Shown one piece after another: positions 25,774 to 35,158 of a stretch of 64,000 nucleotides of DNA (within the stretch, counting starts at the first letter, position 1; each line of letters starts with the position of its first letter). This DNA is from SLRI01 sp942491185. Its GTDB lineage: Bacteria > Pseudomonadota > Alphaproteobacteria > Geminicoccales > Geminicoccaceae. The DNA lies in contig CALOAB010000027.1 of the NCBI GenBank assembly GCA_942491185.1, forward strand, positions 135,677 through 199,676, read 5' to 3'. The notes beneath the pieces were generated by a model that ran no database searches, had not been told where the DNA came from, and saw only the letters and a list, made by a program, of their open reading frames with translations. Made by a program: the position numbers and the translations under genes.

Positions 25774-26820
25774 GTGTCGACCCTGCCGCCACATCCGCGC
25801 CTCGCCGAGCTCTGGCGTGCCGGCGTCGAGCTGCTCGGCACCGAGACCGCGATCATGGGTGGCGCCATGACCTGGGTCTCCGAGCGCCACTTGGTGGCCG
25901 CCATCGCCGAGGCTGGTGGTTTTGGCGTTATCGCCTGTGGCTCGATGACGCCGGAGCTGCTGGCCGCAGAGATCGAGGCCACGCGCGCGCTCACCGACCG
26001 CCCCTTTGGTGTCAACCTCATCGTCATGCACCCGGCACTCGACCAGCTGGTCGATGTCTGCCTCGATCATGGTGTCGGTCATGTCGTGCTCGCCGGCGGT
26101 CTGCCGCCGCGGAACGCCATCGCCAAGATCAAGGGCGGCGGGCGCAAGCTGCTCTGCTTCGCGCCGACGCTGGCACTGGCCAAGCGCCTCGTCCGCTCTG
26201 GTGCCGACGGGTTGATCATCGAGGGTATGGAGGCGGGCGGCCATATCGGCGCCATCTCGACGGCCGTTCTCGGCCAGGAGATCCTGCCCTTCATCGATGA
26301 CGTGCCGGTCTTCGTCGCCGGCGGCATCGGCCACGGCGAGGGCATTGCCGCGTTCTTGCGGATGGGCGCTGGCGGCGTGCAGATGGGAACGCGCTTCGTC
26401 TGCGCCAGCGAGTCGATCGCGCACCCGCGCTTCAAGGAGGCGTTCATCCGCGCCTCGGCCAGGGATGCTCAGCCATCGATGCAGGTCGATCCGGCCTTCA
26501 ATGTCATCCCGGTGCGGGCGCTTGCCAATAACGGCACGCGCCGCTTCACCGAGACCCAGGTCGACGTGATCGGCCGCTTTCGCAACGGCGAGTTGAGCCA
26601 GGAGGAGGCATCGCTCGCGATCGAGCATTTCTGGGCGGGCGCTCTGCGGCGCGCGGTGATCGACGGCGACGTCGATGAAGGCTCCTTGATGGCTGGCCAA
26701 TCGGTGGGCTTCGTCAAGGCCGTGCAACCGGTGGCCGAGATTATTGCTCTGCTGATCGAGCAGGCCGAGGCGGCGTTGACCCGGACACCTGGCCGGCCGC
26801 CAGCGTCAGTCGGCGGCTAG
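25774..26820 (+). CDS. Nitronate monooxygenase / 2-nitropropane dioxygenase family protein
   Basis: FMN-dependent TIM-barrel enzyme of 348 residues. It shows GGAMTWVSERHLVAAIAEAGG at the N-terminus, DGLIIEGMEAGGHIG and the phosphate-binding VAGGIGHGEGIAAFLRMGA, followed by GVQMGTRFVCASES. The family oxidises alkyl nitronates; some members act on other substrates. GTG 25774 follows GGAG nine bases upstream. It lies 5 nt after lysC and 2 nt before ptsP. Confidence 0.9.
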   Translation: MSTLPPHPRLAELWRAGVELLGTETAIMGGAMTWVSERHLVAAIAEAGGFGVIACGSMTPELLAAEIEATRALTDRPFGVNLIVMHPALDQLVDVCLDHGVGHVVLAGGLPPRNAIAKIKGGGRKLLCFAPTLALAKRLVRSGADGLIIEGMEAGGHIGAISTAVLGQEILPFIDDVPVFVAGGIGHGEGIAAFLRMGAGGVQMGTRFVCASESIAHPRFKEAFIRASARDAQPSMQVDPAFNVIPVRALANNGTRRFTETQVDVIGRFRNGELSQEEASLAIEHFWAGALRRAVIDGDVDEGSLMAGQSVGFVKAVQPVAEIIALLIEQAEAALTRTPGRPPASVGG

Positions 26821-26822
26821 CC

Positions 26823-29153
26823 ATGCCGGCCTCGCGACGGGGCGACGAGAAGGCGGCGGAGCGGCGCAGCGCCGAGCGCACGGGCGCGCGCCGGCTGCTT
26901 CGGCGGATGGTCGAGGTCGTGGCCCTGCCGGTCGAGCGGCAGGCACGGCTCGACCGCATCGTCCAGTTGATCGCGGCCAATCTGGTGGCCGAGGTCTGCT
27001 CGATCTACGCGCTGCGGGCCGGTGACCAGCTCGAGCTCTTCGCCACCGAAGGTCTGGCGTCGGAATCGGTGCATCGCACGCGCATGGCCATAGGCCAGGG
27101 TCTGGTCGGCACGATCGCCGCCTCGGGTAGCATCATCAACACCGACGATGCCCAGGCGCACCCCAATTTCGCCTATTTTCCGGAGACGGGCGAGGATCTC
27201 TACCACTCGTTCCTCGGTGTGCCGCTGTTGCGCGGCGGGCGGGTCATGGGTGTCCTGGTCGTCCAGAACACGGCGAAGAAACGCTACGGCGATGACGAGG
27301 TCGAAGCGCTGCAGATCATCGCTTCGGTCCTCGCCGAGATGCTGGCGGGCGGCAATCTCGTCGATCGTGAGCGCTACACCGACTTCTCCGGGCTCAAGCG
27401 CGAGCAGCGGCGGCTCGAAGGGCTGCGGCTGGTCGAGGGGGTCGCCGTCGGCCGAGCGTGGCTGCACACGGCGCGCATCGAGATCGTGCGGCTCCTCGCC
27501 GACGATCCGGCGCACGAGGCTGAGCGGCTGGAGGCTGCGATCGAGGGCTTGCGGGCGTCGCTCGACAGCATGCTCGATCGCGCCGACCTCGGCGCCGGTG
27601 AGCATCTCGATGTGCTCGAGACGTACCGGATGTTCGCGCATGACGGTGGCTGGCGGCGGCGGATGCGCGAGGCCATCGATACCGGGCTCTCCGCCGAGGC
27701 AGCGGTCAAGCGGGTGCAGGAGGAGGCGCGGGTCAGGATCGGCCACGCCAACGACCCCTATCTCCGCGAGCGGCTGCTCGATCTCGAGGATCTGGCCGAG
27801 CGTCTGCTGCGCCTGCTCGCCGGGCGCGACAGCCAAAGCGAGGCCAAGGTGATGCCGGCGGGCTCGATCCTCGTCGCCCGCAATCTCTCCGCTGCCGATC
27901 TGATCGACTACGACCACACCAAGATCCGCGGCATCGTGCTGGAGGAGGGTTCGTCGACGGCGCATGCGACGATCGTCGCCCGCGCCTTCGACCTGCCGAT
28001 GCTGGGCCGCGTCGATCGCGCCATGGCGCAGATCGAGGGTGGCGACATGCTGGCGTTGGATGCCGAGCATGGCCAGGTCCTGATCCGACCGAGCGACGAC
28101 ATCATCGATGGCTTCGTGGCGGCGACCCAGGCGCGGCAGGAAACCCGCCGGGTCTTCGATAGCCTCAAGGACCAGCCGGCCGTCACCAAGGATGGCATGA
28201 CGCTCGAGTTGTCGATCAATGCGGGGTTTCTGGTCGACCTCAACGAGCTGGACGCCACCGGTGCCGCCGGAGTCGGCCTCTATCGCACCGAGCTCGCTTT
28301 CATGTCGCGGCCGGACTTTCGCGCTCCGGATGTCCAGGCCGGCTACTACGCCGCGGTGCTCGATCGGGCGGGCAGCAAGCCGGTGTGCTTTCGCACGCTC
28401 GATATCGGCAGCGACAAGCAGCTGCCCTACTGGCGCATGCCGGCCGAGGAGAACCCGGCCATGGGCTGGCGCGCGTTGCGCCTCACCCTCGATCGTCCGG
28501 CCATTCTGCGCCATCAGCTGCGGGCGCTCCTCAAGGCAGCCGCGGGCCGGCCGCTCTTGCGGGTGATGTTTCCGATGGTCGCCGAGGTCGCCGAGTTCCG
28601 GGCCGCCAAGCGCCTCTTGGACCTCGAGCGTCGGCGCGCCATCGAGGCTGGCCAAGCCTTGCCCGAGCGCATCGAGATCGGGGCGATGATGGAGGTGCCG
28701 TCGCTCTACTGGCAGCTGCCGACGCTCTTGCAGGAGATCGACTTCCTTTCTGTCGGCTCCAATGATCTCCTGCAGTTCCTCTTCGCCTGCGATCGAGGCT
28801 CGCCGACCCTGGGCGATCGCTACGACGTGCTGTCGCCGCCGGCGCTGTCGTTCATCCGCAGCTTGGTCGAGGCCTGTCGCCCGGCGGGCGTGGCACTCTC
28901 GGTTTGCGGCGAGATGGCCAGCCGGCCGATCGAGGCCATGGCGCTCGCTGGGCTCGGTGTCCGTCGGCTGTCCCTGTCGCCGGCCCAGATTGGGCCCGTA
29001 AAAGCGATGCTGCGCTCTCTTGATGCCGGCGCCCTGGCCGCTTACCTCAATCGAGTGGTCGACTCGCCCAACCACAGCCTCCGGCGTCATCTGCTTGCCT
29101 ATGCCCAAGATCACGGTATCACATTGCCGAACACCACGTTCCGGGCGCGCTAA
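26823..29153 (+). CDS. ptsP: PEP-protein phosphotransferase of the nitrogen PTS (EI-Ntr)
   Basis: Enzyme I-Ntr, 776 residues, first phosphoryl donor of the regulatory PTS-Ntr cascade (to NPr and EIIA-Ntr). An N-terminal GAF domain (~30-175), in related proteins a nitrogen-status sensor, is followed by the EI N-domain. The phosphorylated histidine is H381 in SSTAHATIVAR. The PEP-binding barrel contains GLYRTELAFM, SVGSNDLLQF and the C-terminal VCGEMASRPI. Sugar-PTS genes are not seen nearby, consistent with a purely regulatory role. Confidence 0.95.
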   Translation: MPASRRGDEKAAERRSAERTGARRLLRRMVEVVALPVERQARLDRIVQLIAANLVAEVCSIYALRAGDQLELFATEGLASESVHRTRMAIGQGLVGTIAASGSIINTDDAQAHPNFAYFPETGEDLYHSFLGVPLLRGGRVMGVLVVQNTAKKRYGDDEVEALQIIASVLAEMLAGGNLVDRERYTDFSGLKREQRRLEGLRLVEGVAVGRAWLHTARIEIVRLLADDPAHEAERLEAAIEGLRASLDSMLDRADLGAGEHLDVLETYRMFAHDGGWRRRMREAIDTGLSAEAAVKRVQEEARVRIGHANDPYLRERLLDLEDLAERLLRLLAGRDSQSEAKVMPAGSILVARNLSAADLIDYDHTKIRGIVLEEGSSTAHATIVARAFDLPMLGRVDRAMAQIEGGDMLALDAEHGQVLIRPSDDIIDGFVAATQARQETRRVFDSLKDQPAVTKDGMTLELSINAGFLVDLNELDATGAAGVGLYRTELAFMSRPDFRAPDVQAGYYAAVLDRAGSKPVCFRTLDIGSDKQLPYWRMPAEENPAMGWRALRLTLDRPAILRHQLRALLKAAAGRPLLRVMFPMVAEVAEFRAAKRLLDLERRRAIEAGQALPERIEIGAMMEVPSLYWQLPTLLQEIDFLSVGSNDLLQFLFACDRGSPTLGDRYDVLSPPALSFIRSLVEACRPAGVALSVCGEMASRPIEAMALAGLGVRRLSLSPAQIGPVKAMLRSLDAGALAAYLNRVVDSPNHSLRRHLLAYAQDHGITLPNTTFRAR

Positions 29154-29331
29154 TTCGACCTGTGATCCGCACCCGGGTGGCGCAACCGTCGATAGACGTT
29201 TGGCCAGGACTGACGTCTTTGCTATGCAATGGCCAGCCTCGTGATCCGAGCTGCCGGCTCGGTCCGAGAGCAGCGACGAGCGCGTCGCCTTTCGATCCAT
29301 CGATTTCTTGCTTTGGGGCGATAGACCGACC

Positions 29332-30651
29332 GTGTCACGCCGATCGAACAACCGAGACCCCGCTATCGATGCCATCGCCGAGCACCTGGTCGATGTCGGC
29401 CGGCATCTCCGCGAAGCCCGGCAGCAGCGCGGCGAGGATCTCTACGATGTCGCCGACTATCTGCGCATCAAGCCATCCTATCTGTTTGCGCTGGAGGAGG
29501 GCGATCTCCGCTCGATGCCCGGGCAGACCTATGCCATGGGCTTCCTGCGGACTTATGCCGACCATCTGGGCTTCGATGGTGCCGAGGTGGTGCGCGGGCT
29601 CAGGGCGACCGCCAGTGAAGAGCCGGTCGAGAGCCTGCAGATACGCCAGCCCGTGCCTGAGAACCGCTTGCCGAGCCTCGGGATCGTGCTGCTGGCGCTG
29701 TTGCTTGCCGGCTTTGCCTATGGCGGCTGGTATGCGGCGCAATCCGGCGGTGAGCTGGTGTCGCAACTGCGGGCTCTGCCGGGCAATATCGGCCAGTCTG
29801 CCGCGCGGATGTTCGAGGAGGAGGACGCCCCGGCGGTTGCCGAGAGCACCGCAGGCGAGCGGGTCGCTGACGTCAATGATACAGCCGTCGCTTCAGCGCC
29901 GGCCGCTGAGGCTGATTCGAGCACGCTGTCGCCCGCAGCACTGCAGGCGCTGGCGCTGAGGGCAGACCCAATCGCTCCTGGCCGTGGCAGCGGCGCGCAG
30001 GGCGACACAGAGCCGCGCATTATCGGGCAAGGCGGCTCATTGCAGGCTGGCGAACTGCCGGCCGTCACGGTGAGCCCTCTGACCCCGGGCCGGACAACCG
30101 ACATCACCAGTGCGATTGCCGCCACCGCATCGACGGATCCAGCTGCTGCTGACGCGGTTGGGTCGGAGAGTGCCGGCGCCGCCGCGACCAACGATTCGGC
30201 AGCGCCGGGCGACGAGGTCGAGACGCTGGCCTCGCTCGTCCTCGATGCCGAGGCGGAGCGCGACGCCGCTTTGCGGCGGCTCGAGGCGGAGCGGCCTGAA
30301 GGCGGCACGGTCGGCGACCTGCTCGCCGGCCTCGAGGTGCAGGCTGATCCGACCGCCTCAGCGGCCGCAGCGGCGCCGATCAGCAACGACTCCGGCCGGG
30401 TGGTGCTGGTCGCCCGCGAAGCAAGCTGGATTCAGGTGCAGAGCCCGTCGCGCGACTTCATTCGCTCGCTGACGCTCGAGGCTGGCGAGCGGTTCGAGAT
30501 CCCTGATCGTACGGACCTCGCCCTTTGGACCGGCAATGCCGGTGGGCTGGAGGTCTGGGTCGATGGCGCGAGCGTGGGTGTCTTGGGGCAGGACGGCGCC
30601 GTGCTGCGCGACGTATCGCTGGCGCCCCAGGCGCTGCTCGAGCAGCGCTGA
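29332..30651 (+). CDS. RodZ-like helix-turn-helix membrane protein
   Basis: Protein of 439 residues. An N-terminal Cro/CI-type HTH (VGRHLREARQQRGEDLYDVA, then DYLRIKPSYLFALEEGD) precedes a single membrane segment (~115-133, LGIVLLALLLAGFAYGGWY). A long Ala/Ser/Thr-rich linker follows, then a C-terminal DUF4115-type beta domain (RVVLVAREASWIQVQ). RodZ links MreB to the cell-wall elongation machinery. GTG 29332 is preferred over TTG 29308; the ribosome-binding site is weak. ispG follows directly, a common arrangement. Confidence 0.88.
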   Translation: MSRRSNNRDPAIDAIAEHLVDVGRHLREARQQRGEDLYDVADYLRIKPSYLFALEEGDLRSMPGQTYAMGFLRTYADHLGFDGAEVVRGLRATASEEPVESLQIRQPVPENRLPSLGIVLLALLLAGFAYGGWYAAQSGGELVSQLRALPGNIGQSAARMFEEEDAPAVAESTAGERVADVNDTAVASAPAAEADSSTLSPAALQALALRADPIAPGRGSGAQGDTEPRIIGQGGSLQAGELPAVTVSPLTPGRTTDITSAIAATASTDPAAADAVGSESAGAAATNDSAAPGDEVETLASLVLDAEAERDAALRRLEAERPEGGTVGDLLAGLEVQADPTASAAAAAPISNDSGRVVLVAREASWIQVQSPSRDFIRSLTLEAGERFEIPDRTDLALWTGNAGGLEVWVDGASVGVLGQDGAVLRDVSLAPQALLEQR

Positions 30652-30667
30652 GCGGCGGACGGCATAG

Positions 30668-31906
30668 ATGGTCGCCCTGGCAGAGCCTCGTCGCCACCGC
30701 ACCACGCCCGTTCAGGTCGGTGAGATGACTATTGGCGGTGGTGCGCCGGTGGTCGTCCAATCGATGACCAACACGGACACCGCCGATCTCGAGAGCACCT
30801 GTCGCCAGGTGATCGAGCTGGCGCAAGCTGGCTCCGAGATCGTTCGCGTCACGGTCAATGACGAGGGCGCGGCCAAAGCGGTCCCACTCCTGCGCGAGCG
30901 GCTAGACCTGTTGGGGCACTCGGTGCCCTTGGTCGGCGACTTCCACTACAACGGCCACCGGCTGCTCGCTGCCGTGCCGGAGCTGGGCTCGAGCCTAGCC
31001 AAGCTGCGGATCAATCCCGGCAATGTCGGTTTCGGCGACAAGCGCGACCGGCAGTTCGAAGCCATGATCGAGGCCGCCCTGGCGCATGACCGCCCGGTGC
31101 GGATCGGCGTCAATTGGGGCTCGCTCGACCAGGCGCTGGCCGCCAAGCTGATGGACGAGAACGCCCGCAAGCCGAAGCCCGAGAGCGCTGATTTCGTCCT
31201 GCGCGAGGCGTTGGTGCGCTCGGCCCTGGAGAGTGCTGCGCACGCCGAGCGCATGGGTCTCGGTGCCGAGCGGATCATCATCTCGGCCAAGGTCAGCCGG
31301 GTCCCCGATCTGATTGCCGTCTATCGCGAGCTGGCGCGACGCAGCAGCTACGCGCTGCATCTGGGCCTCACCGAGGCCGGCATGGGCACCAAGGGCGTGG
31401 CCGCGAGCGCTGCGGCCCTTTCCGTGCTGCTCATGGACGGCATCGGCGACACCATTCGCTGCTCCTTGACGCCCAAGCCGGGCGAGACGCGGACCACCGA
31501 GGTCAAGGTCTGCCAGGAGATCCTGCAGTCCTTGGGGCTCCGCACATTTGCGCCCGAGGTTGCTGCCTGCCCGGGTTGCGGGCGGACGACGAGCACCTTC
31601 TTCCAAGAGCTGGCCCAGCAGATCGAAGGCTACCTGGCCCAGCAGATGCCGGTCTGGAAGCTCCGCTACCAGGGTGTCGAGACGCTCAAGGTCGCGGTCA
31701 TGGGCTGCATCGTCAACGGCCCAGGCGAGAGCAAGCATGCCGATATCGGCATCAGCCTGCCGGGCACCGGCGAGAGCCCTGTCGCACCGGTCTTCATCGA
31801 CGGCGAGAAGGCCATGACGCTGCGCGGCGATGGCATCGCCCAGGAATTCCAGGGCCTGGTCGAGCGCTATGTCGAGAAGCGTTTCGGCGACCAGCCTGCT
31901 GCATGA
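30668..31906 (+). CDS. ispG: 4-hydroxy-3-methylbut-2-enyl diphosphate synthase
   Basis: [4Fe-4S] enzyme of the MEP isoprenoid pathway, 412 residues, converting MEcPP to HMBPP. It begins RRHRTTPVQVGEMTIGGGAP and shows VQSMTNTDTADLEST, LRINPGNVGF and the cluster cysteines in ACPGCGRTT and MGCIVNGPGESKHADIG. It lies 16 nt after the rodZ-like gene. Confidence 0.96.
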   Translation: MVALAEPRRHRTTPVQVGEMTIGGGAPVVVQSMTNTDTADLESTCRQVIELAQAGSEIVRVTVNDEGAAKAVPLLRERLDLLGHSVPLVGDFHYNGHRLLAAVPELGSSLAKLRINPGNVGFGDKRDRQFEAMIEAALAHDRPVRIGVNWGSLDQALAAKLMDENARKPKPESADFVLREALVRSALESAAHAERMGLGAERIIISAKVSRVPDLIAVYRELARRSSYALHLGLTEAGMGTKGVAASAAALSVLLMDGIGDTIRCSLTPKPGETRTTEVKVCQEILQSLGLRTFAPEVAACPGCGRTTSTFFQELAQQIEGYLAQQMPVWKLRYQGVETLKVAVMGCIVNGPGESKHADIGISLPGTGESPVAPVFIDGEKAMTLRGDGIAQEFQGLVERYVEKRFGDQPAA

Positions 31907-31913
31907 GAGCAAG

Positions 31914-32020
31914 GCGGGGGAAATGATTTCCCCCGTGCCCCCTCGGGATTTTGCGCCGGTGCTTGTCACAAGCGACGCCACCAAGTACCCGAGGGGCACG
32001 GGGAGGATCATCCTCCCCGC
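31914..32020. repeat. Nested palindromic element between ispG and hisS
   Basis: Two ~33-nt arms (31914-31947 and 31988-32020) are near-perfect reverse complements around a 40-nt loop. Each arm also contains its own palindrome: GGGGGAAAT-G-ATTTCCCCC (31916-31934) and GGGGAGGAT-C-ATCCTCCCC (32000-32018). The two inner palindromes differ by paired, compensating changes (AAAT/ATTT against AGGAT/ATCCT). The loop carries a small GCTTG/CAAGC hairpin. It fills nearly the whole 144-nt gap and looks like a mobile or dispersed palindromic repeat. Confidence 0.75.
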
Positions 32021-32050
32021 ATTTCTTCTGACCTTCGGAGACTCCGGCTG

Positions 32051-33295
32051 ATGGCCACGATCCGGCCGGTGCGCGGCACGCACGACCTCTTTGGCGAGAC
32101 CATCCGCCGCCACCGCCAGGTGATCGACACCGGCCGGGCGACAGCAGCCCTCTACGGCTACGAGGAGATCGCCACACCGATCTTCGAGTTCACGGAGGTG
32201 TTCAAGCGCAGCCTCGGCGACACCTCTGATGTGGTCACCAAGGAGATGTACACCTTCGAGGACCGGGGCGGCGAGAGCCTGACGCTTAGGCCCGAGAACA
32301 CGGCGAGCGTCGCCCGCGCCATCATCTCCAACGGGTTGCTCCAATCACCGCCGCTGAAGCTCTTCTATGCCGGGCCGATGTTCCGCTACGAGCGCCCGCA
32401 GAAGGGCCGGCTCCGGCAGTTCCACCAGATCGGTGTCGAGCTGATCGGAGCACCACAACCTCTGGGCGACGTCGAGGTGATCGCGATCGGCGCGCATATC
32501 CTGGATCAGTTGGGCGTCGCCGATCTGGTGACGCTCGAGCTCAACACGCTGGGCGACCCCGAGAGCCGCCAGACCTACCGCCAGCAGCTGGTGAGCTATC
32601 TCGAGGCTTTTCGCGACCGCCTGTCCGAAGACAGCCGGCTCCGGCTCGAGCGCAACCCGATGCGCATCCTCGACAGCAAGAACGAGGAAGATCGGCGGAT
32701 CGTGGCGGAAGCGCCGAAGCTCGACGACTCGCTCAACCAGGTGAGCCGCGACTTCTTTGCGGAGGTGAGAGCGAGACTCGACGAGCTGGGAATCGCCTAT
32801 CGTCTCAATCCGCATCTGGTGCGGGGCCTCGACTACTACACGCATACGGCCTTCGAGTTCACGACGACGGCGCTGGGTGCGCAGGGCGCGGTGATTGCCG
32901 GTGGCCGCTACGACGGTCTGGTCGAGGAGATCGGCGGGCCGTCGACGCCGGGCGTGGGCTGGGCGGCTGGGGTCGAGCGGCTAGCGCTGCTCGCAACCAA
33001 GGAGCCAGAATCGGCGCGGCCCGTGGCCATCGTGCCGATCGGCCCCGCCGCCGAAGCCGAGGCCCGCCGGCTGGCGGCTGAGCTGCGGCATGGCGGCATT
33101 GCCGTCGAGCTGGCCTTCAGCGGCAAGCCCGGCCAGCGCATGAAGCGCGCCGATCGGGCGAATGCCCGCTTCGCCCTGTCACTGGGCGACGCCGAGCTCG
33201 AGAGCGGCATGCTCAAGCTTCGCGACCTCGACAGCGGCACCGAGACGACGGTCGAGCGGCAGCGGATCGCAGCCCACCTCGCCGAAGCCGAATGA
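32051..33295 (+). CDS. hisS: Histidyl-tRNA synthetase
   Basis: Class II aminoacyl-tRNA synthetase, 414 residues. N-terminal RPVRGTHDLFGE, motif 2 (FYAGPMFRYERPQKGRLRQF, then HQIGVE), the HisA motif LVRGLDYYTHTAFEF, GGRYDGL and motif 3 GWAAGVERLALL are present. The anticodon-binding domain occupies ~325-414. The stop overlaps the first repeat of the Pho-box-like sequence described at 33295. Confidence 0.97.
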   Translation: MATIRPVRGTHDLFGETIRRHRQVIDTGRATAALYGYEEIATPIFEFTEVFKRSLGDTSDVVTKEMYTFEDRGGESLTLRPENTASVARAIISNGLLQSPPLKLFYAGPMFRYERPQKGRLRQFHQIGVELIGAPQPLGDVEVIAIGAHILDQLGVADLVTLELNTLGDPESRQTYRQQLVSYLEAFRDRLSEDSRLRLERNPMRILDSKNEEDRRIVAEAPKLDDSLNQVSRDFFAEVRARLDELGIAYRLNPHLVRGLDYYTHTAFEFTTTALGAQGAVIAGGRYDGLVEEIGGPSTPGVGWAAGVERLALLATKEPESARPVAIVPIGPAAEAEARRLAAELRHGGIAVELAFSGKPGQRMKRADRANARFALSLGDAELESGMLKLRDLDSGTETTVERQRIAAHLAEAE

Positions 33296-33323
33296 TGACA
33301 GTTCGATGACAAGTCTTTGACGG
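33295..33323. promoter_or_regulatory. Pho-box-like triple 7-mer upstream of Na/Pi cotransporter gene
   Basis: ATGACAG-TTCG-ATGACAA-GTCT-TTGACGG gives three 7-mers with exact 4-nt spacers, an 11-bp period. On the minus strand the last two read TTGTCAT-CGAA-CTGTCAT, very close to the PhoB consensus (CTGTCAT, 4-nt spacer, CTGTCAT). It lies 63 nt before a gene for a phosphate-transport-family protein. The consensus points away from that gene, which is a caveat. Confidence 0.45.
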
Positions 33324-33385
33324 CTGGCGGGGCCGAGCTCTAACATCGGCGGTTCTTCCCTCTCCAGCTGTTGGACGCTTGCCGC

Positions 33386-35098
33386 TTGAATGCCACCGGG
33401 ATCTTAGTGGAGCTGCTGGGCGGCATCGCGCTCCTGCTTTGGGGCGTCCGTATGGTGCGCACCGGGGTGTCTCGGGCGTTGGGCGCATCCTTGCGCAACG
33501 TGCTGCGTGTCGCCGCCGGCAATCGTTTTCGGGCATTTGGCGCCGGGCTCTTGATCACCGTGCCGCTGCAGAGCAGCACGGCCACGGCGATCATCACCGG
33601 TGCCTTCGCTGATCGGCGGCTGATCGGGCTCGCCGCTGCGCTGGCAGTGATGCTGGGTGCGGATGTCGGCACGGCCGTCGCCGCCCAGTTGCTCGCGATC
33701 GACCTGCATTGGCTGTCACCGCTCCTGATCATTGTGGGCTTTGCCCTGTTCGTTGTCGGTCGGGTCGCCAAGCACAAGCAGATCGGCCGGGCGTTGATCG
33801 GTGTCGGGCTCATCATGCTGGCCCTTCGCCTGGTCGTCGCTGCATCGGAGCCACTTCGCCAGTCCCCGGCGCTCGCCGCCGTGCTCGGGGCGCTCGAGAA
33901 CGACATCATCTTCACCGCGATGCTGGCAGCCGTGCTGACCTGGCTCTCGCATTCGTCGATTGCCATCATCCTCACCGTGGCCGGCCTCGTCGATGCTGGC
34001 GTCATCCCGCTGGCCATGGCGATTCCCTTCGTGCTGGGCGCCAATGCCGGTGCTGCGATCGCTCCTTGGGCCGCAACCTCGACGAACAGCCCGGCCGGTC
34101 GTCGCCCCGCCTTGGGCAATCTGCTGATGCGCGGCGGCGTTGCCCTTGCAGCGCTGGCGGCTTTGCCATGGCTGGCGCCGGTCCTCCTGGGCACGCTCGG
34201 CTCAGGCAGTGCGTTGGTGTTGAACGTCCACCTGGCCTTCAACCTGGCGATGGCGGCCCTGATGCTGCCTTTGGTTGGGCCTGCTGCAACGCTGATTGAG
34301 TGGCTTATGCCCGACCGCCCAACGGCCGTGGACGATCTTATGGCGCCCCGTCACCTCGACGCAGGCGCACTCGGTATGCCGTCTGTGGCGCTCGCCAGTG
34401 CTGCCCGCGAGGCGCTGCGTCTCGGTGATGTGGTGGAAACCATGCTGGAGCGCTCGATCGATGCGTTCAAGGCGGGTGATGCGACACTGGTGAAGGAGAT
34501 CGAGGCGTCGGACGACACGGTCGACACGCTGCACGAGGCGATCAAGCTCTACCTCACGCGGCTGAGCCAGGAGGAGCTCGATCCCGAGGAAAGCCATCGC
34601 TGCATCGAGATCCTGACCTTCACCACCAATCTCGAGCATATCGGCGACATCATCGACCGCAACCTGATGGAGCTTGCGGCCAAGAAGATCAAAGGCAGCT
34701 TGCGCTTCTCGGCGGCAGGTCTCGCCGAGATCGAGGGCCTGCACGCCAAGACCGTCGAGAGCCTGCGCCTGGCGCTCACCGTCTTCATGCAGGGCGACAT
34801 CGCCCAGGCCCGCAAGCTGATCGGCGGCAAGACGGCGATCCGCGCCATGGAGGCGGACGCGATGGAGAATCATCTGGAGCGCGTCGCCCGCCGGCTGCCG
34901 GAGAGCCTCGCCACCTCCAGCCTGCATCTCGACGTCGTCCGCGATTTGAAGCGCATCCACTCGCACATCGCGGCCGTGGCTTATCCGATCCTCGAGCGTG
35001 CGGGCGAGCTTCGGAGCAGCCGATTGCGGACGGCGCCGGCGGCGCCCGACCGCCTCACCGCAGCGCCGACGGCGGTCGAGCCCGAGGCGCATCATTGA
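33386..35098 (+). CDS. Na/Pi cotransporter family protein with PhoU-like domain
   Basis: Protein of 570 residues. Residues ~1-310 are membrane-embedded with two inverted repeats, each carrying the family's serine-rich motif (LQSSTATAIITGAF and LSHSSIAIILTVAG). Residues ~345-540 form a cytoplasmic PhoU-like helical bundle (EASDDTVDTLHEAIKLYLT; THNLEHIGDI-type segment TNLEHIGDIIDRN). It likely carries phosphate or another anion with sodium. TTG 33386 gives the family's usual N-terminus (MNATGILVELLGGIALLLWG); TTG 33371 and GTG 33407 are alternatives. It sits between hisS and prfA. Confidence 0.88.
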   Translation: MNATGILVELLGGIALLLWGVRMVRTGVSRALGASLRNVLRVAAGNRFRAFGAGLLITVPLQSSTATAIITGAFADRRLIGLAAALAVMLGADVGTAVAAQLLAIDLHWLSPLLIIVGFALFVVGRVAKHKQIGRALIGVGLIMLALRLVVAASEPLRQSPALAAVLGALENDIIFTAMLAAVLTWLSHSSIAIILTVAGLVDAGVIPLAMAIPFVLGANAGAAIAPWAATSTNSPAGRRPALGNLLMRGGVALAALAALPWLAPVLLGTLGSGSALVLNVHLAFNLAMAALMLPLVGPAATLIEWLMPDRPTAVDDLMAPRHLDAGALGMPSVALASAAREALRLGDVVETMLERSIDAFKAGDATLVKEIEASDDTVDTLHEAIKLYLTRLSQEELDPEESHRCIEILTFTTNLEHIGDIIDRNLMELAAKKIKGSLRFSAAGLAEIEGLHAKTVESLRLALTVFMQGDIAQARKLIGGKTAIRAMEADAMENHLERVARRLPESLATSSLHLDVVRDLKRIHSHIAAVAYPILERAGELRSSRLRTAPAAPDRLTAAPTAVEPEAHH

Positions 35099-35158
35099 CG
35101 TCGGCCGAATATTGCCGACAACCGTGGCAGCTTTTCTCCATGGTGACTGTGCAGCTCG

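Noticed and set aside
29194..29218. AGACGT/ACGTCT inverted repeat after ptsP as a terminator
   Set aside because: The stem has only 6 bp with a 13-nt loop and a three-T tail, within chance expectation.
26817..29375. Very long open frame antisense to ptsP (about 850 codons)
   Set aside because: Composition is Arg/His/Asp/Gly-rich with no recognisable domain, and it mirrors codon bias of the clearly conserved ptsP. Similar antisense frames over 1753-3210, 18973-20481, 34202-36349 and 38125-40443 were rejected for the same reason.
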